Shown: piece after piece, positions 7,772 through 16,006 of the stretch
How the letters are laid out: each line of letters opens with the position of its first letter
Numbering within the stretch: the first letter of the stretch is position 1
DNA from: Clostridiales bacterium
GTDB lineage: Bacteria > Bacillota > Clostridia > Oscillospirales > Oscillospiraceae
NCBI GenBank assembly: GCA_022770345.1
Contig: JALEII010000061.1
Span: 1 to 44,349 of the forward strand
Length of the DNA: 44,349 nucleotides
Direction of reading: 5' to 3'
The notes under the pieces: model-generated
Databases searched by the model: none
Seen by the model: only the letters and a program-made list of their open reading frames with translations
What the model was told of the DNA's origin: nothing
Translations under genes and position numbers: made by a program

Positions 7772-8645
7772 GGAATTCGTCCTCGGCTTTGGGTGCTTCC
7801 TGAGATTTCTCAGGGCTTACCTGATTCACCAGCATCTTCGTCGGGTCATGGGGCCGAAAGCCCTGCCACAGCAGCACGGCCACCGCTGCCACACAGCTGA
7901 CCCCCGCCAGCACCTGGCTCACCCGGAAGGGTCCCCAGTACAGGCTGTCCATTCGCAGTCCCTCGATGAAGGCCCGGCCCAGGCCGTACCAGGCCACATA
8001 GCCCAGAGCCACCTGGCCGTCATATTTCCGCTTTTTCGACAGGAAATGCAGCAGCAGGAAGCCCACGAAATTCCAGAGGGATTCGTAGAGGAACGTGGGA
8101 TGGTAATATTCCACGGCCCCGGTGGCAGTGTTGTACAGGCCCATCCGCAGGAAGGAATCCGTAGGGGCCCCGAATGCCTCCCGATTCATAAAATTGCCCC
8201 AGCGGCCCACCGACTGGCCGATAAGCAGTCCCAGGGACACTATATCCATCATGGCAGTGGCTTTGATCTTCCGGACCTTGCAGAACACGCTCAGGCCAAT
8301 GACGGCTCCCAGCACGCCGCCGTAAATCGCCAGGCCGCCGTTCCAGATGTAGAGAATGGAAATGGGATTGGATGCGTACTGATCCCACTCAAAAATGCAA
8401 TAGTAAAGCCGGGCGCAGATAATGGCGAAGGGCGTCACCCAAAGCACGCCGTCAATGAGATCGTCCTCCTTCAGACCGAATTCCTTGCTGCGCTTGCTGG
8501 CATACAGCACCGCCAGCAGCATTCCCACGGCGATGATGAGGCCGTAAAAATGGATGGTCAGCGGGCCTAACTGGATGGTGGAGGGCGGGTCCAACTCCAA
8601 CCCCAGGCCGGGGAAGGAGATCAGGGTATAGGATAGGGCAGTCAT
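7755..8645 (-). CDS. lgt: Prolipoprotein diacylglyceryl transferase
   Basis: This 296-residue polytopic membrane enzyme moves diacylglycerol from phosphatidylglycerol to the lipobox cysteine of prolipoproteins, the first step of lipoprotein maturation. The Lgt signature is clear (GQSVGRWGNFMNREAFG near residues 150-166), with the early HFYGLIIAVG motif, YHPTFLYESLWN, and the late GLGRAFIEGLRMDSL. Seven membrane segments are visible. The C-terminal 30 residues are charged and probably cytosolic. The start overlaps the upstream peptidase stop by one base (TAATG), and the end overlaps the acyltransferase, which indicates a tight operon. Confidence 0.96.
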   Translation of the reverse strand: MTALSYTLISFPGLGLELDPPSTIQLGPLTIHFYGLIIAVGMLLAVLYASKRSKEFGLKEDDLIDGVLWVTPFAIICARLYYCIFEWDQYASNPISILYIWNGGLAIYGGVLGAVIGLSVFCKVRKIKATAMMDIVSLGLLIGQSVGRWGNFMNREAFGAPTDSFLRMGLYNTATGAVEYYHPTFLYESLWNFVGFLLLHFLSKKRKYDGQVALGYVAWYGLGRAFIEGLRMDSLYWGPFRVSQVLAGVSCVAAVAVLLWQGFRPHDPTKMLVNQVSPEKSQEAPKAEDEFHENEG

Positions 8646-9922
8646 TATGTTTCCTCCTTATCAATGGGGTCCAGAATGGTCATGGAGCAGTTGTCCCGGC
8701 GGATGGAATCTTCCAGGAATTTTCGAAGATCCTCCGTCTTCAGAGAAGCATACAGCTCAGGGAAGTTGAAATAGTCGTAATCTCCGAGTGCGTAGGCGCA
8801 CAGCCGGTAGCAGGTGCCCTCGAAGCTGTCCAAGTCCCGGATGCGGCGGCCCAGGGCGCTGCGGCGGATGCGCAGGAATGCTTCCTCCGGGATGCCATCC
8901 CGGCACAGCCGCTGATTTTCGGTAAGAATTTCCTCCCGAATCTGCTCCGCCTGTCGGGAATCCCCGGAGCAAAGAACCATGGCCGCTCCGTCCAGGGTCT
9001 CGCATCCTCCGCCGAAAGAGGAATCAATGACGCCCTCCTCATAGAGCCGCAAATAAAGTCGGGAGCTTTCTCCGAACAGGGCCTCCGTGGCCAGATCACC
9101 GAGAATTTCCAGTCGGATGGCCTCCCGACCGTTCTTGGGGGCAGGCAGTTTGAAGCCCATCTGGAACATGGGCATGGCCACGTCCATGGGGATGTGTTTG
9201 GAACCGAATGGGCAGCCCGCCGGTTCCGCCGGGAAGGGCAGCTTCTCCCCTGCTTCTTTCCGCTCGTCCCCCAGTACCTCCGCAGCCAAGACCGAGACGC
9301 TTTCCGGGTCCACGTCGCCCACCACGCATAATACCATGTTAGCCGGGACATAAAAAGCCTCGTGGCACAGATGCAGCCATTCCGGGGTGATTTCGGCAAT
9401 GGTCTCCCGGGTGCCGAGAATGGGTACATGAAGGGGATGCTTCCGGTACATTTCCTCCATCAGGCTGTCAAAGCTGACGGAATCCGGGTAATCCAGATTG
9501 GAGTCAATCTCCTGACCGATGATCTCCCGCTCCTTCTCCACAGTCTCCTCTGTAAAATACGGGGTGGACACGAAGCTCAGCAGCAGCCGAAGACAGTCCG
9601 CAAAATGATGGGTAGTCGTAAAATAGTAGGCCGTCAGGTCGTAGCTGGTGAAGGCGTTGGCGCTGGCGCCCATGGCTGCGAACTCCGGGTACACGTCATG
9701 GCCTGGCAGGTCGAACATCTTGTGTTCCAGATAATGGGCCACCCCCGCCGGAGCGTGATATTCCTTCCCCTTGAAGCGAAAAGCCGTATGCAACGAACCG
9801 AAATTCGTGACGAAATAGGCACTTTTCCGGGTAAACCCCGGTCTCGGCACCACCAGCACCGTCAGTCCGTTGGGAAGAACGCGCCGATAGAGCCGCTCGC
9901 CGATGGCAGGATAGTCTTTCAT
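8645..9922 (-). CDS. M16 family zinc metallopeptidase, active subunit (YmfH-like)
   Basis: The 425-residue protein belongs to the pitrilysin/insulinase family. It has the inverted zinc motif H-x-x-E-H at residues 63-67 (AHYLEHKMF) and the downstream Glu-rich helix near residues 140-150 (EKEREIIGQEID) that supplies the third metal ligand. It lies beside a related gene lacking the motif, the usual two-gene arrangement of ymfF/ymfH in Firmicutes, where an active and an inactive half-chamber form the protease. The start overlaps the partner's stop as ATGA. The substrate is unknown; no signal peptide is visible, so it is probably cytoplasmic. Confidence 0.9.
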   Translation of the reverse strand: MKDYPAIGERLYRRVLPNGLTVLVVPRPGFTRKSAYFVTNFGSLHTAFRFKGKEYHAPAGVAHYLEHKMFDLPGHDVYPEFAAMGASANAFTSYDLTAYYFTTTHHFADCLRLLLSFVSTPYFTEETVEKEREIIGQEIDSNLDYPDSVSFDSLMEEMYRKHPLHVPILGTRETIAEITPEWLHLCHEAFYVPANMVLCVVGDVDPESVSVLAAEVLGDERKEAGEKLPFPAEPAGCPFGSKHIPMDVAMPMFQMGFKLPAPKNGREAIRLEILGDLATEALFGESSRLYLRLYEEGVIDSSFGGGCETLDGAAMVLCSGDSRQAEQIREEILTENQRLCRDGIPEEAFLRIRRSALGRRIRDLDSFEGTCYRLCAYALGDYDYFNFPELYASLKTEDLRKFLEDSIRRDNCSMTILDPIDKEET

Positions 9923-11184
9923 CCCTTCACCCCCCTGAGCAAAAACTCCGAGTGGAAGTGCACATGATTGGCGGCCTCCACCACTTCCTCCAGCGTTACC
10001 GCATCCAGCCGGGCGTGATATTCCTCCGGCGGGAGCAGGCTGCCGGTGAGCAGGCCGTTGAAATAGTAGCCCTCCATGTTGCTTCCGCTGTCAAAAGTGG
10101 CCCGCAGGGAGGAATGCATTGCTTCCCTGGCGCTGTTCAGTTCCTCCGCCGTGATATTCCCCTGTTGGCACAGGGTCAACTGATGGAAAATTTCCTCCCG
10201 GACCCGGTCGGTTTGGGCGTTTTCGATGCCGGTGCTGACGGTCAGCAGGCCCTTTCCGCCGTGATAGGACGAGGAAATGTCGTAGCACAGGCTCATGGTC
10301 TCCCGGATGACCCGGAACAGCTTGTTCTGCATCCCGGCTCCGTAAATAAGGTTGAAAAGCCGCATCGGAATGCACAGAGGATGGTCCAGCGTCACGTCCG
10401 ACACAAAGCCCAAGTCCAGCTGGGTCTGGGTCAGGGGCTGCTGCTCGGACCAGGTGCCGCCGCCTGCATCGTGGAAGCGTATTTTGCCGGGAGCATACCC
10501 CGTCCGGGGACCCAGGGCTTCCGCCAGAGGCATCAACCCCGCTGCCACAGCGTCCGCATCCAGATCGCCCACGCAGAAAATCTCCACGGGGCTTTTCTTT
10601 AATACCCGGACGTAGAAATCATACAGGTCCGCCGCCGTTACGGCAGCAATGTCCTCCGGCTCCCCCAGACGGTTCAAGCCATAGGAGTCCTCCCGGCACA
10701 TCCGGGCAAGCAGCTGCTGCATGGCATAGACCGTCTTGTCGTTCCGGCGGGACTCAATGGCGGAAATGAGATTCTTCTTTTCTCCCTCCACATAGTCCTG
10801 ACGGAAAATGCCTTGATCCAGCTGGGGTTCCAGCAGCAGCTCCCCCACGAATTCCGCCATAGGCCGGAAAATAGCGTCCCCAGCCAGAGCGAACCGATCC
10901 GCCAGGAACGTCATACTCATGCCGCTGGCCTGCACGTCCCCTACCCGGCGGACCACAGCCCCCATGCCGGCCCCGTACAGGGAATCCAGGCGGATGGTAA
11001 TGTCCCGCAGGTCCGGGTAATTCCGACTGCCCCGGAGCAGAACGCTGCTCCATAGTGCGTTTCTGGCGCTCTCTTCCCGGCACATAGGTCGGAGGAACTG
11101 CACCGTCATCAGGCTTTGCTTGAAGCGGGGGTCACGGATGAAATGCAGCCGCACCCCCGGAAAAAGCTCCGTTGTTTCGATCAT
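9919..11184 (-). CDS. M16 family peptidase-like protein, inactive partner (YmfF-like)
   Basis: The start is MIETTELFPGVRLHF at 11184, preceded by AAGGAGC. The much longer open frame continuing to 12276 is only antisense to prmA. The 421-residue protein aligns by eye with the M16 fold (ALWSSVLLRGSRNYPD at the place where active members have H-x-x-E-H; GAGMQNKLFRVIRETMSLCYDISSS in the second half) but has no zinc motif. It therefore probably forms the non-catalytic half of a clamshell protease with the next gene, which it overlaps by 4 nt. It is the first gene of the operon; a TATAAT -10 box lies at 11223-11218 on the minus strand, but I see no clear -35. Confidence 0.85.
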   Translation of the reverse strand: MIETTELFPGVRLHFIRDPRFKQSLMTVQFLRPMCREESARNALWSSVLLRGSRNYPDLRDITIRLDSLYGAGMGAVVRRVGDVQASGMSMTFLADRFALAGDAIFRPMAEFVGELLLEPQLDQGIFRQDYVEGEKKNLISAIESRRNDKTVYAMQQLLARMCREDSYGLNRLGEPEDIAAVTAADLYDFYVRVLKKSPVEIFCVGDLDADAVAAGLMPLAEALGPRTGYAPGKIRFHDAGGGTWSEQQPLTQTQLDLGFVSDVTLDHPLCIPMRLFNLIYGAGMQNKLFRVIRETMSLCYDISSSYHGGKGLLTVSTGIENAQTDRVREEIFHQLTLCQQGNITAEELNSAREAMHSSLRATFDSGSNMEGYYFNGLLTGSLLPPEEYHARLDAVTLEEVVEAANHVHFHSEFLLRGVKG

Positions 11185-11276
11185 AGGTGCTCCTTTGATG
11201 GTTAGAATACAGGATCTATTATACAACCATTTGCCGCAAATAGAAAGTGGTACACAAAAAATTAAAGAGTTTTTGG

Positions 11277-11305
11277 TTGCGATTTTTTCCTTCATGGAGT
11301 ACAAT
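11277..11305 (+). promoter_or_regulatory. prmA: Promoter of prmA
   Basis: TTGCGA (11277-11282), a 17-nt spacer and TACAAT (11300-11305) precede a GGAGG ribosome site at 11328-11332. It is divergent from the M16 operon. Confidence 0.7.
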
Positions 11306-11340
11306 AGGGAAAACACGAATGACAATCGGAGGAAATTTCC

Positions 11341-12282
11341 ATGAATTGGTTGGAGATCACCCTGAATACCGCCCCCGGCAATGTAGAAGCCCTGGCTGCC
11401 GAACTGACCGCCAACGGCTTCGAGGAACTGGTATTGGAGGACCAGGGAGAATTTGAGTCCTTCCTGGAGGAAAACCGGGACTGCTGGGACTATATCGACG
11501 AAGAATTGCAGCAAAAATTGCAGGGTCTTTCCCGCATCAAGCTGTATCTGGACCAGGCGGACACCGCCGCCCACGACCGTCTCTGCACCCTGTGCGCAGC
11601 CCATGGCATCACTCCCGTGGAAATCGTCCTGGCCGAGCAGCAGTGGGAGCAGAGTGGCCAGGAGAACTATCCACCCCAGGAGATCGGTGACTCTCTGGTG
11701 GTCCTGCCCGTGTGGCTGGCAGAATCTTTTGAAACGGACCGGAAGAAAATCATTCTGGACCCCGGCATCGCCTTCGGCACCGGCTACCACCCAACCACCC
11801 AGATGGTAGTAGAGGAAATGGAGCATCGGCTCTTCCCCAACTGCACATGCCTGGATCTGGGCAGCGGCAGCGGCATTCTGTCCATTGCCGCCCTGCGGCT
11901 GGGTGCAAAAAGCGCCGTAGGCGTGGACATTGACCCCAAGGCCGAGAAGGCCGCCGGGGAGAACGCCGCTCTGAACGGCTTCGGCTACCCGGAATTTCAG
12001 GCCTGCACCGGCAGTGTTACCGAGGACCCGGCGCTGATGGAAAAGCTGGCCGGGAATGGCCATGACTTTATTTTCGTGAACATTGTGGCAGACGTCATCA
12101 TCTCCCTGGCCCCCGTGCTGCCCAAGCTGGCAGGAGACAAGGGCACGGTCATCCTCTCCGGCATTCTGGACTCCCGGCTTTCCGAAGTGGAGCAGGCCCT
12201 GACCCGCTCCGGCATGGACATCATTGCCCGAAAGGCCAAGGAAGAATGGCGCTGCCTGACTGCAAAAAGGAGACAAGCATGA
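11341..12282 (+). CDS. prmA: Ribosomal protein L11 methyltransferase
   Basis: The 313-residue protein has the PrmA layout: a small N-terminal substrate-recognition domain (residues 1-100) and a class I SAM-dependent methyltransferase domain. The motif LDPGIAFGTGYHPTTQ at about 140-155 is characteristic of PrmA; it is followed by the SAM-binding LDLGSGSGILSIAALRLGA and VGVDIDPKA. It trimethylates lysines and the N-terminus of L11 in the cytoplasm. The stop overlaps the next gene's start as ATGA. Confidence 0.95.
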   Translation: MNWLEITLNTAPGNVEALAAELTANGFEELVLEDQGEFESFLEENRDCWDYIDEELQQKLQGLSRIKLYLDQADTAAHDRLCTLCAAHGITPVEIVLAEQQWEQSGQENYPPQEIGDSLVVLPVWLAESFETDRKKIILDPGIAFGTGYHPTTQMVVEEMEHRLFPNCTCLDLGSGSGILSIAALRLGAKSAVGVDIDPKAEKAAGENAALNGFGYPEFQACTGSVTEDPALMEKLAGNGHDFIFVNIVADVIISLAPVLPKLAGDKGTVILSGILDSRLSEVEQALTRSGMDIIARKAKEEWRCLTAKRRQA

Positions 12283-13319
12283 AACTATCCTATCGGGCCC
12301 GGCGAGCCTGGCACCGGGTGGGCATTGCCGCCCTGGCCATTGCCGTACTGGCGGCCCTGATGATTTTTGTATGGACTGTGTGGCTGGGCCGGTATGTGGT
12401 CTACACCCGGGACGGGGCCACCCTGGATTTCGACAGCAGTGCCGAAATGATCAACGGCGTAGTGGCTCTGGAGCCGCCCACCCAGGAAACCGTCAGCGTG
12501 GTGTACAACGAAGGCGAGGATGCCATCGACACAGGTTCGGAAATGACCCAGCTGAATGGCTTCTTCATCAGTGCCTTTGACCTGACCGACAATCTGGCAA
12601 CGGTCCAGGAGTTGGCAGACAGCATTCCCAACGGCAGCAGCGTGATGATCGATGTCCGCAGTTCCTACGGCTATGCCTACTATTCCTCTACCATCGCCCC
12701 CGTAGCAGACAGTGTAAACGTCACTGCCGTGGATGCACTGATCGCATCCCTGAAAGCCCGGAACATCTATCTCATTGCCCGTCTCCCAGCTTTCCAGAAC
12801 TACTATTACGGCCTGAACAACGTTCCGGCAGGTCTGGCCGTGGATGCAGGCTATCTTTGGATGGACGATGAAGGCTGCTACTGGCTGGACCCGGCTTCCA
12901 GTTTGGCCCAGAACCAGCTGGTGCAAACCGTCAGTGAATTGAAGTCCCTGGGCTTCCGGGAAGTAGTGTTCAGTCAGTTCTGCTTCCCCTCGGATATGTC
13001 CTCCATCGTCTACAATGCCGAGGACCGGCAGGCGGTACTGGATGCGGCAGCTGCCAGCCTGGTCTCCTCCTGCGCCGGCTCTACTTTCACAGTGTCCTTC
13101 CAGGCGGACGTTGGGGAACTGACCATTCCGGAGGGCCGGAGCCGCCAATATGTGGCCAACATCTCCGCCGTGAATGCCTCCCGGACCGCCGAGAGCAGCG
13201 GCTTTGGAGAGGATGCTGCCATCCGGCTTGTATTCCTGTCGGAATCCAACGACTCCCGCTACAACGCATACAGCGTTCTGCGGGCCATCGACTTGATACA
13301 GTTCGACAATAACGACTGA
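12279..13319 (+). CDS. Membrane-anchored DUF4015-type putative glycoside hydrolase
   Basis: The start is at 12279 (MKLSYRARRAWHRVG), overlapping the prmA stop and preceded by AAGGAG. Of 346 residues, about 14-37 form one membrane anchor after a basic N-terminus, so the rest faces outward. The outer domain resembles the DUF4015 putative glycosyl-hydrolase family: LNGFFISAFDLTDN, a VMIDVRSSYG strand, the NIYLIARLPAFQNYYYG strand, WMDDEGCYWLDPAS, and LGFREVVFSQFCFP. In better-known members the last motif reads like DYVRFP with an Asp; here it is SQFCFP, so a presumed acidic residue is missing and catalysis is doubtful. A role at the cell wall is likely but unproven. Confidence 0.68.
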   Translation: MKLSYRARRAWHRVGIAALAIAVLAALMIFVWTVWLGRYVVYTRDGATLDFDSSAEMINGVVALEPPTQETVSVVYNEGEDAIDTGSEMTQLNGFFISAFDLTDNLATVQELADSIPNGSSVMIDVRSSYGYAYYSSTIAPVADSVNVTAVDALIASLKARNIYLIARLPAFQNYYYGLNNVPAGLAVDAGYLWMDDEGCYWLDPASSLAQNQLVQTVSELKSLGFREVVFSQFCFPSDMSSIVYNAEDRQAVLDAAAASLVSSCAGSTFTVSFQADVGELTIPEGRSRQYVANISAVNASRTAESSGFGEDAAIRLVFLSESNDSRYNAYSVLRAIDLIQFDNND

Positions 13320-13322
13320 GAA

Positions 13323-13352
13323 AATCCCGGAGTTTTTGAAAACTCCGGGATT
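13323..13352. terminator. Bidirectional terminator between convergent genes
   Basis: A perfect 14-bp stem, AATCCCGGAGTTTT with its complement around a 2-nt loop, lies 4 nt after the DUF4015-type gene and before the end of the oppositely oriented L,D-transpeptidase gene. T-runs are present within both arms. Confidence 0.8.
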
Positions 13353-13363
13353 CTTCTGCATTT

Positions 13364-14650
13364 TTAATAAAGAATGATGGTCATGCCGTAATAGAGATAC
13401 CCATAGAGCGTCGGGGCCACCTCCGGGGGCAGGTTCACGCAGCCGTGACTGCCGTCGTTCACATAAATGTCCCCGCCGAATTCCGTCTGCCAATTGGCAT
13501 CGTGGAGGCCGTAGCTGCCGTAGAAGCCCATCCAGCAGTCTACCCAGTCGTTCCAGGTGGGGCCGGTGAGCCACACATCCCGGTCCAGGTCATAGAAGGA
13601 ATACACGCCGGTGGGGGTTCCGTCGCCGTTGGCCAGGCAACCGGTAACGCAGGCGGTCTGCAAAACCAATGCGCCATTCCGATAGCAATACACGGTCTGG
13701 TTGGGAATGTCCACCTCCACATAGTCCCCGCCGAAATTGTCCACCACCGTTCTCCCCGGCTCTCCGGGAAGGATTTCCGCCTCAATGGTGGTTTGCCCTC
13801 CGGCCAGAATGCCGGAATACAGAGCCTTGGCAAGGCTTTCCGCATTCACGCTGTACCCGCCGTAGGCATTCTGCAAATAGATGCTTTTCCCCGATGTGGT
13901 CACGAACACCCGGGCATCGGAAGCCGCCACGGAATGGGCCTGGGCCATATTGGTAGCATAAGCCCCAATGGCACTTTCGTCCAGCAACGGTGTCACGCCG
14001 TCAGCATCTACGCTGACCCATTCCAGGATGTTCGTCCGGTCCACTTTTTCCTCCCCGTCCGGGAAAGAAATCGTAAGGACAGTACCCAGCCAGGTATTTG
14101 CCGTGGCCGCACCGGGCAGAGGATCCTTTTCGCCGGAGACGGTGATTTTCTCCGGAGCAACGGTCACTTCGGATTTCAATTCCCGTGCAGCGGCAGACAG
14201 AGCCTGAACCGCCGGGGAATAGTCGTTCCAGGTCCAGTCCTTGCCGGTCTGGGTAGTGTAAGATTGGGATGTCGGGTCAAAGACCAACCTGGCCTTTTCC
14301 ATGCCGTCCTTCCGGGAAATGTCCACCCCACGGAGCCGGGAAAGAATGTCCGGGGGTAGCGTGATCTCGTAAATATCCTCCGCTTTCGTGCCGATGGCGC
14401 TGCAAAGGTCCTCCGGCAAATGGCAGGTCATGAACAGGTCCGCCCCGGTAAGAACCGTTGTCTCCCCATCCAGCGTCACCGTCAGGGTGTACGCCTCCGG
14501 CAATGCCTCCAGCTTTTCCGCTGCTGCCTCCAGATTCAGTCCCGCCACGTCCACACCGCCGATGACTGCGCCCTCCGGGAACCGGTACAGGGCGGTACAG
14601 CCGCAGAGAATGACCGTCAGCGCTGCAAACAAGAAAATCAACCGTTTCAT
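13364..14650 (-). CDS. L,D-transpeptidase lipoprotein (YkuD domain)
   Basis: The 428-residue protein has a signal segment with a lipobox-like end (TVILCGC, Cys18), so it is probably a membrane-anchored lipoprotein. Residues 25-55 (AVIGGVDVAGLNLEAAAEKLE) match the N-terminal motif of the putative peptidoglycan-binding domain often paired with L,D-transpeptidases and VanW proteins. The C-terminal YkuD catalytic domain contains His383 and SHGCVNL with nucleophile Cys404, and ends soon after, as usual. It would form 3-3 crosslinks or attach molecules to meso-DAP in peptidoglycan, which agrees with the DAP-type MurE in this window. SD AAAGGGGGAG precedes the ATG. Confidence 0.9.
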   Translation of the reverse strand: MKRLIFLFAALTVILCGCTALYRFPEGAVIGGVDVAGLNLEAAAEKLEALPEAYTLTVTLDGETTVLTGADLFMTCHLPEDLCSAIGTKAEDIYEITLPPDILSRLRGVDISRKDGMEKARLVFDPTSQSYTTQTGKDWTWNDYSPAVQALSAAARELKSEVTVAPEKITVSGEKDPLPGAATANTWLGTVLTISFPDGEEKVDRTNILEWVSVDADGVTPLLDESAIGAYATNMAQAHSVAASDARVFVTTSGKSIYLQNAYGGYSVNAESLAKALYSGILAGGQTTIEAEILPGEPGRTVVDNFGGDYVEVDIPNQTVYCYRNGALVLQTACVTGCLANGDGTPTGVYSFYDLDRDVWLTGPTWNDWVDCWMGFYGSYGLHDANWQTEFGGDIYVNDGSHGCVNLPPEVAPTLYGYLYYGMTIILY

Positions 14651-14679
14651 GGGCGCTCCCCCTTTTCTCTCTTGGGGAA

Positions 14680-14708
14680 ATCATACCATACCGGGGCAAA
14701 AATTACAA
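14680..14708 (-). promoter_or_regulatory. Promoter of the L,D-transpeptidase gene
   Basis: Minus strand: TTGTAA (14708-14703), 17-nt spacer, TATGAT (14685-14680). Confidence 0.6.
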
Positions 14709-14721
14709 GAAAACTCTTTCG

Positions 14722-15200
14722 TCACTTTGTATAATATTGCGCTTGCGCCTGCCATAGACGGGCATATTCGCCATCGGTGTCTGCCAGCAGGGCCTCGTGG
14801 CTCCCCTGCTGAATGACGGACCCATGGTCGAAAACGGTGATCTGGTCGCAGAACTTGCAGGAGGACAGCCGGTGGCTGATGTACACGGCGGTCTTATCGC
14901 CCACGATGCTGTTGAATTTCTCGTAAATTTCCGCTTCTGCAATGGGGTCCAGGGCCGCTGTGGGTTCGTCCAGCACCAGGAAAGGCGCATCCTTATAGAG
15001 GGCACGCGCGATGGCAATTTTCTGGGCCTCGCCGCCGGAAATCTCCACGCCGTTCTTATCCAGGTCCTTGTAAAGTTCCGTGTCCAGTCCATGAGGCATG
15101 GCAGCCAGCCGGTCGGCAAAACCCGCATCCGTCAGGCACTGCCCCACCCGGCGGTATAGTCCCGGTCCACGGCAGAGTCATCGCAGATGGCGATTTTCAT
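14722..15200 (-). pseudogene. Chimeric remnant: response-regulator N-terminus joined to the C-terminal half of an ABC transporter
   Basis: From an ATG at 15200 with a GGAAG ribosome site, the frame reads MKIAICDDSAVDRDYTAG, a textbook start of a LytTR-type response regulator receiver domain, then stops after 22 codons (TGA at 15134). In the adjacent frame, open from about 15180 to 14722, lies the last 140 or so residues of an exporter-type ABC ATPase: the signature EISGGEAQK, Walker B FLVLDEPTAALDP, and H-loop YISHRLSS. Walker A and the whole membrane domain are absent. Two unrelated genes are therefore joined by a deletion or rearrangement with a one-base frame offset. A TATAAT (15228-15223) with TTGCAA 16 nt upstream stands before the start, so the remnant could still be transcribed. 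The exact junction, around 15140-15170, cannot be fixed. Confidence 0.75.
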
Positions 15201-15222
15201 GGCTGTCACTTCCTTTGCTTTC

Positions 15223-15250
15223 ATTATACTTTCTTTCCACACTTTTGCAA
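15223..15250 (-). promoter_or_regulatory. Promoter of the response-regulator/ABC remnant
   Basis: Minus strand: TTGCAA (15250-15245), 16-nt spacer, TATAAT (15228-15223), 22 nt ahead of the ATG. It probably belonged to the lost response-regulator operon. Confidence 0.5.
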
Positions 15251-15298
15251 GAGAAATCCCCGCTCCGGGAAGGAACGGGGAAAAATCTGAAGGTGAAG

Positions 15299-15335
15299 CG
15301 CAAAATAGCCTTCCCCAGGGGAAGGTTATTTTGCG
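15299..15335. repeat. Long near-perfect hairpin downstream of the DUF1836 gene
   Basis: CGCAAAATAGCCTTCCC and its partner form a 17-bp stem with one G-T pair and a 4-nt loop. It lies 32 nt after the DUF1836 stop. No T-run follows on either strand, so it is not a classical terminator. A second, shorter hairpin (CCCCG...CGGGG, 15259-15281) follows it. Confidence 0.6.
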
Positions 15336-15366
15336 TCCCGCCGACTCTGCGTATGGAAGTCTGGCG

Positions 15367-15879
15367 TCATTCCTCCTGCAGCAGGCGGAAGGTGGTATCC
15401 AGGTACAGCTTGAAGGTCACGGACAGCAGGGCCGCACGAAGGAGTTCCTTTTCGTTGGACTGGGAAATGCCCACCTGCTCAGGCTTTTCCCGGCAGCCGA
15501 AAATCACCTGCATGAGATTTTCAAATTCCGCACAGAAATAATTGTAGGCCACTTCAAATTCATAGCTGCCTTTCTGAATGTCGATGAGGGAGCGGATATC
15601 CTCCATGCTGACCACGTTCTTCACACAAGCCACAAAAATCAGATAGGCAATGCTCTCCGCCCGGTAGGCTTTTTTCTCCGGACCGGGGATAATGTGCTGC
15701 TTCACATAGTTGCTGACCATGGAAGCCGTCAGCGGCGGGATGCCGCAGCTCTCCAGCACTCCGTTCACATACCGGGTCACCTGCTCTAAATACAGCCCCA
15801 CATCTGGAATTTCATGGAGCCTGGGGATATGAAACGACCGGACGGTCTCCGCCAGCCGGACACGTAATGCTTCTTCCAT
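15367..15879 (-). CDS. DUF1836 family protein, probable HTH regulator
   Basis: The 170-residue protein matches the DUF1836 family by eye: an N-terminal segment IPDVGLYLEQVTRYVNGVLE, then LTASMVSNYVKQHIIPGPEKKAYRAESIAYLIFVACVKNVVSMEDI, which reads like a MerR-type helix-turn-helix in which SNYVKQ precedes a basic linker and the Y-x-x-E-S helix. The rest is helical. The family has no characterised role that I can cite, but the HTH layout and a large palindrome in its own promoter, shared with degV, make it a plausible autoregulator and regulator of degV (inference). SD AAGGAGG is 5 nt before the ATG. Confidence 0.75.
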   Translation of the reverse strand: MEEALRVRLAETVRSFHIPRLHEIPDVGLYLEQVTRYVNGVLESCGIPPLTASMVSNYVKQHIIPGPEKKAYRAESIAYLIFVACVKNVVSMEDIRSLIDIQKGSYEFEVAYNYFCAEFENLMQVIFGCREKPEQVGISQSNEKELLRAALLSVTFKLYLDTTFRLLQEE

Positions 15880-15904
15880 AGGTTCCTCCTTGGCATTTTT
15901 CTAT

Positions 15905-15933
15905 ATCTTATTCCCAATTTTGACTTTTGTCAA
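15905..15933 (-). promoter_or_regulatory. Promoter of the DUF1836 gene
   Basis: Minus strand: perfect TTGACA (15933-15928), 17-nt spacer, TAAGAT (15910-15905). Its -35 box is the left edge of the 31-nt palindrome. Confidence 0.8.
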
Positions 15934-15958
15934 TCCGTTTTTTAAAAACCGATTGACA
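15928..15958. promoter_or_regulatory. Operator O1: 31-nt palindrome spanning both divergent -35 boxes
   Basis: The 31 bases are symmetric about 15943, with 14 of 15 pairs complementary. The outer ends, TGTCAATC and GATTGACA, are the two opposed TTGACA -35 boxes, and the core is CGTTTTT-T-AAAAACCG. A dimeric regulator bound here would block both promoters at once. Confidence 0.8.
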
Positions 15959-15981
15959 GTTTTTGAAAGCCGTGTTATCAT
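15953..15981 (+). promoter_or_regulatory. Promoter of degV
   Basis: Perfect TTGACA (15953-15958), 17-nt spacer, TATCAT (15976-15981). Its -35 box is the right edge of O1. Confidence 0.8.
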
Positions 15982-16006
15982 AGATAAGGATTTATAGGAC
16001 TAGATC

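Noticed and set aside
11185..12276. Extension of the minus-strand M16 frame for 364 more codons
   Set aside because: It runs antisense through prmA; a good ribosome site and TATAAT box mark the real start at 11184.
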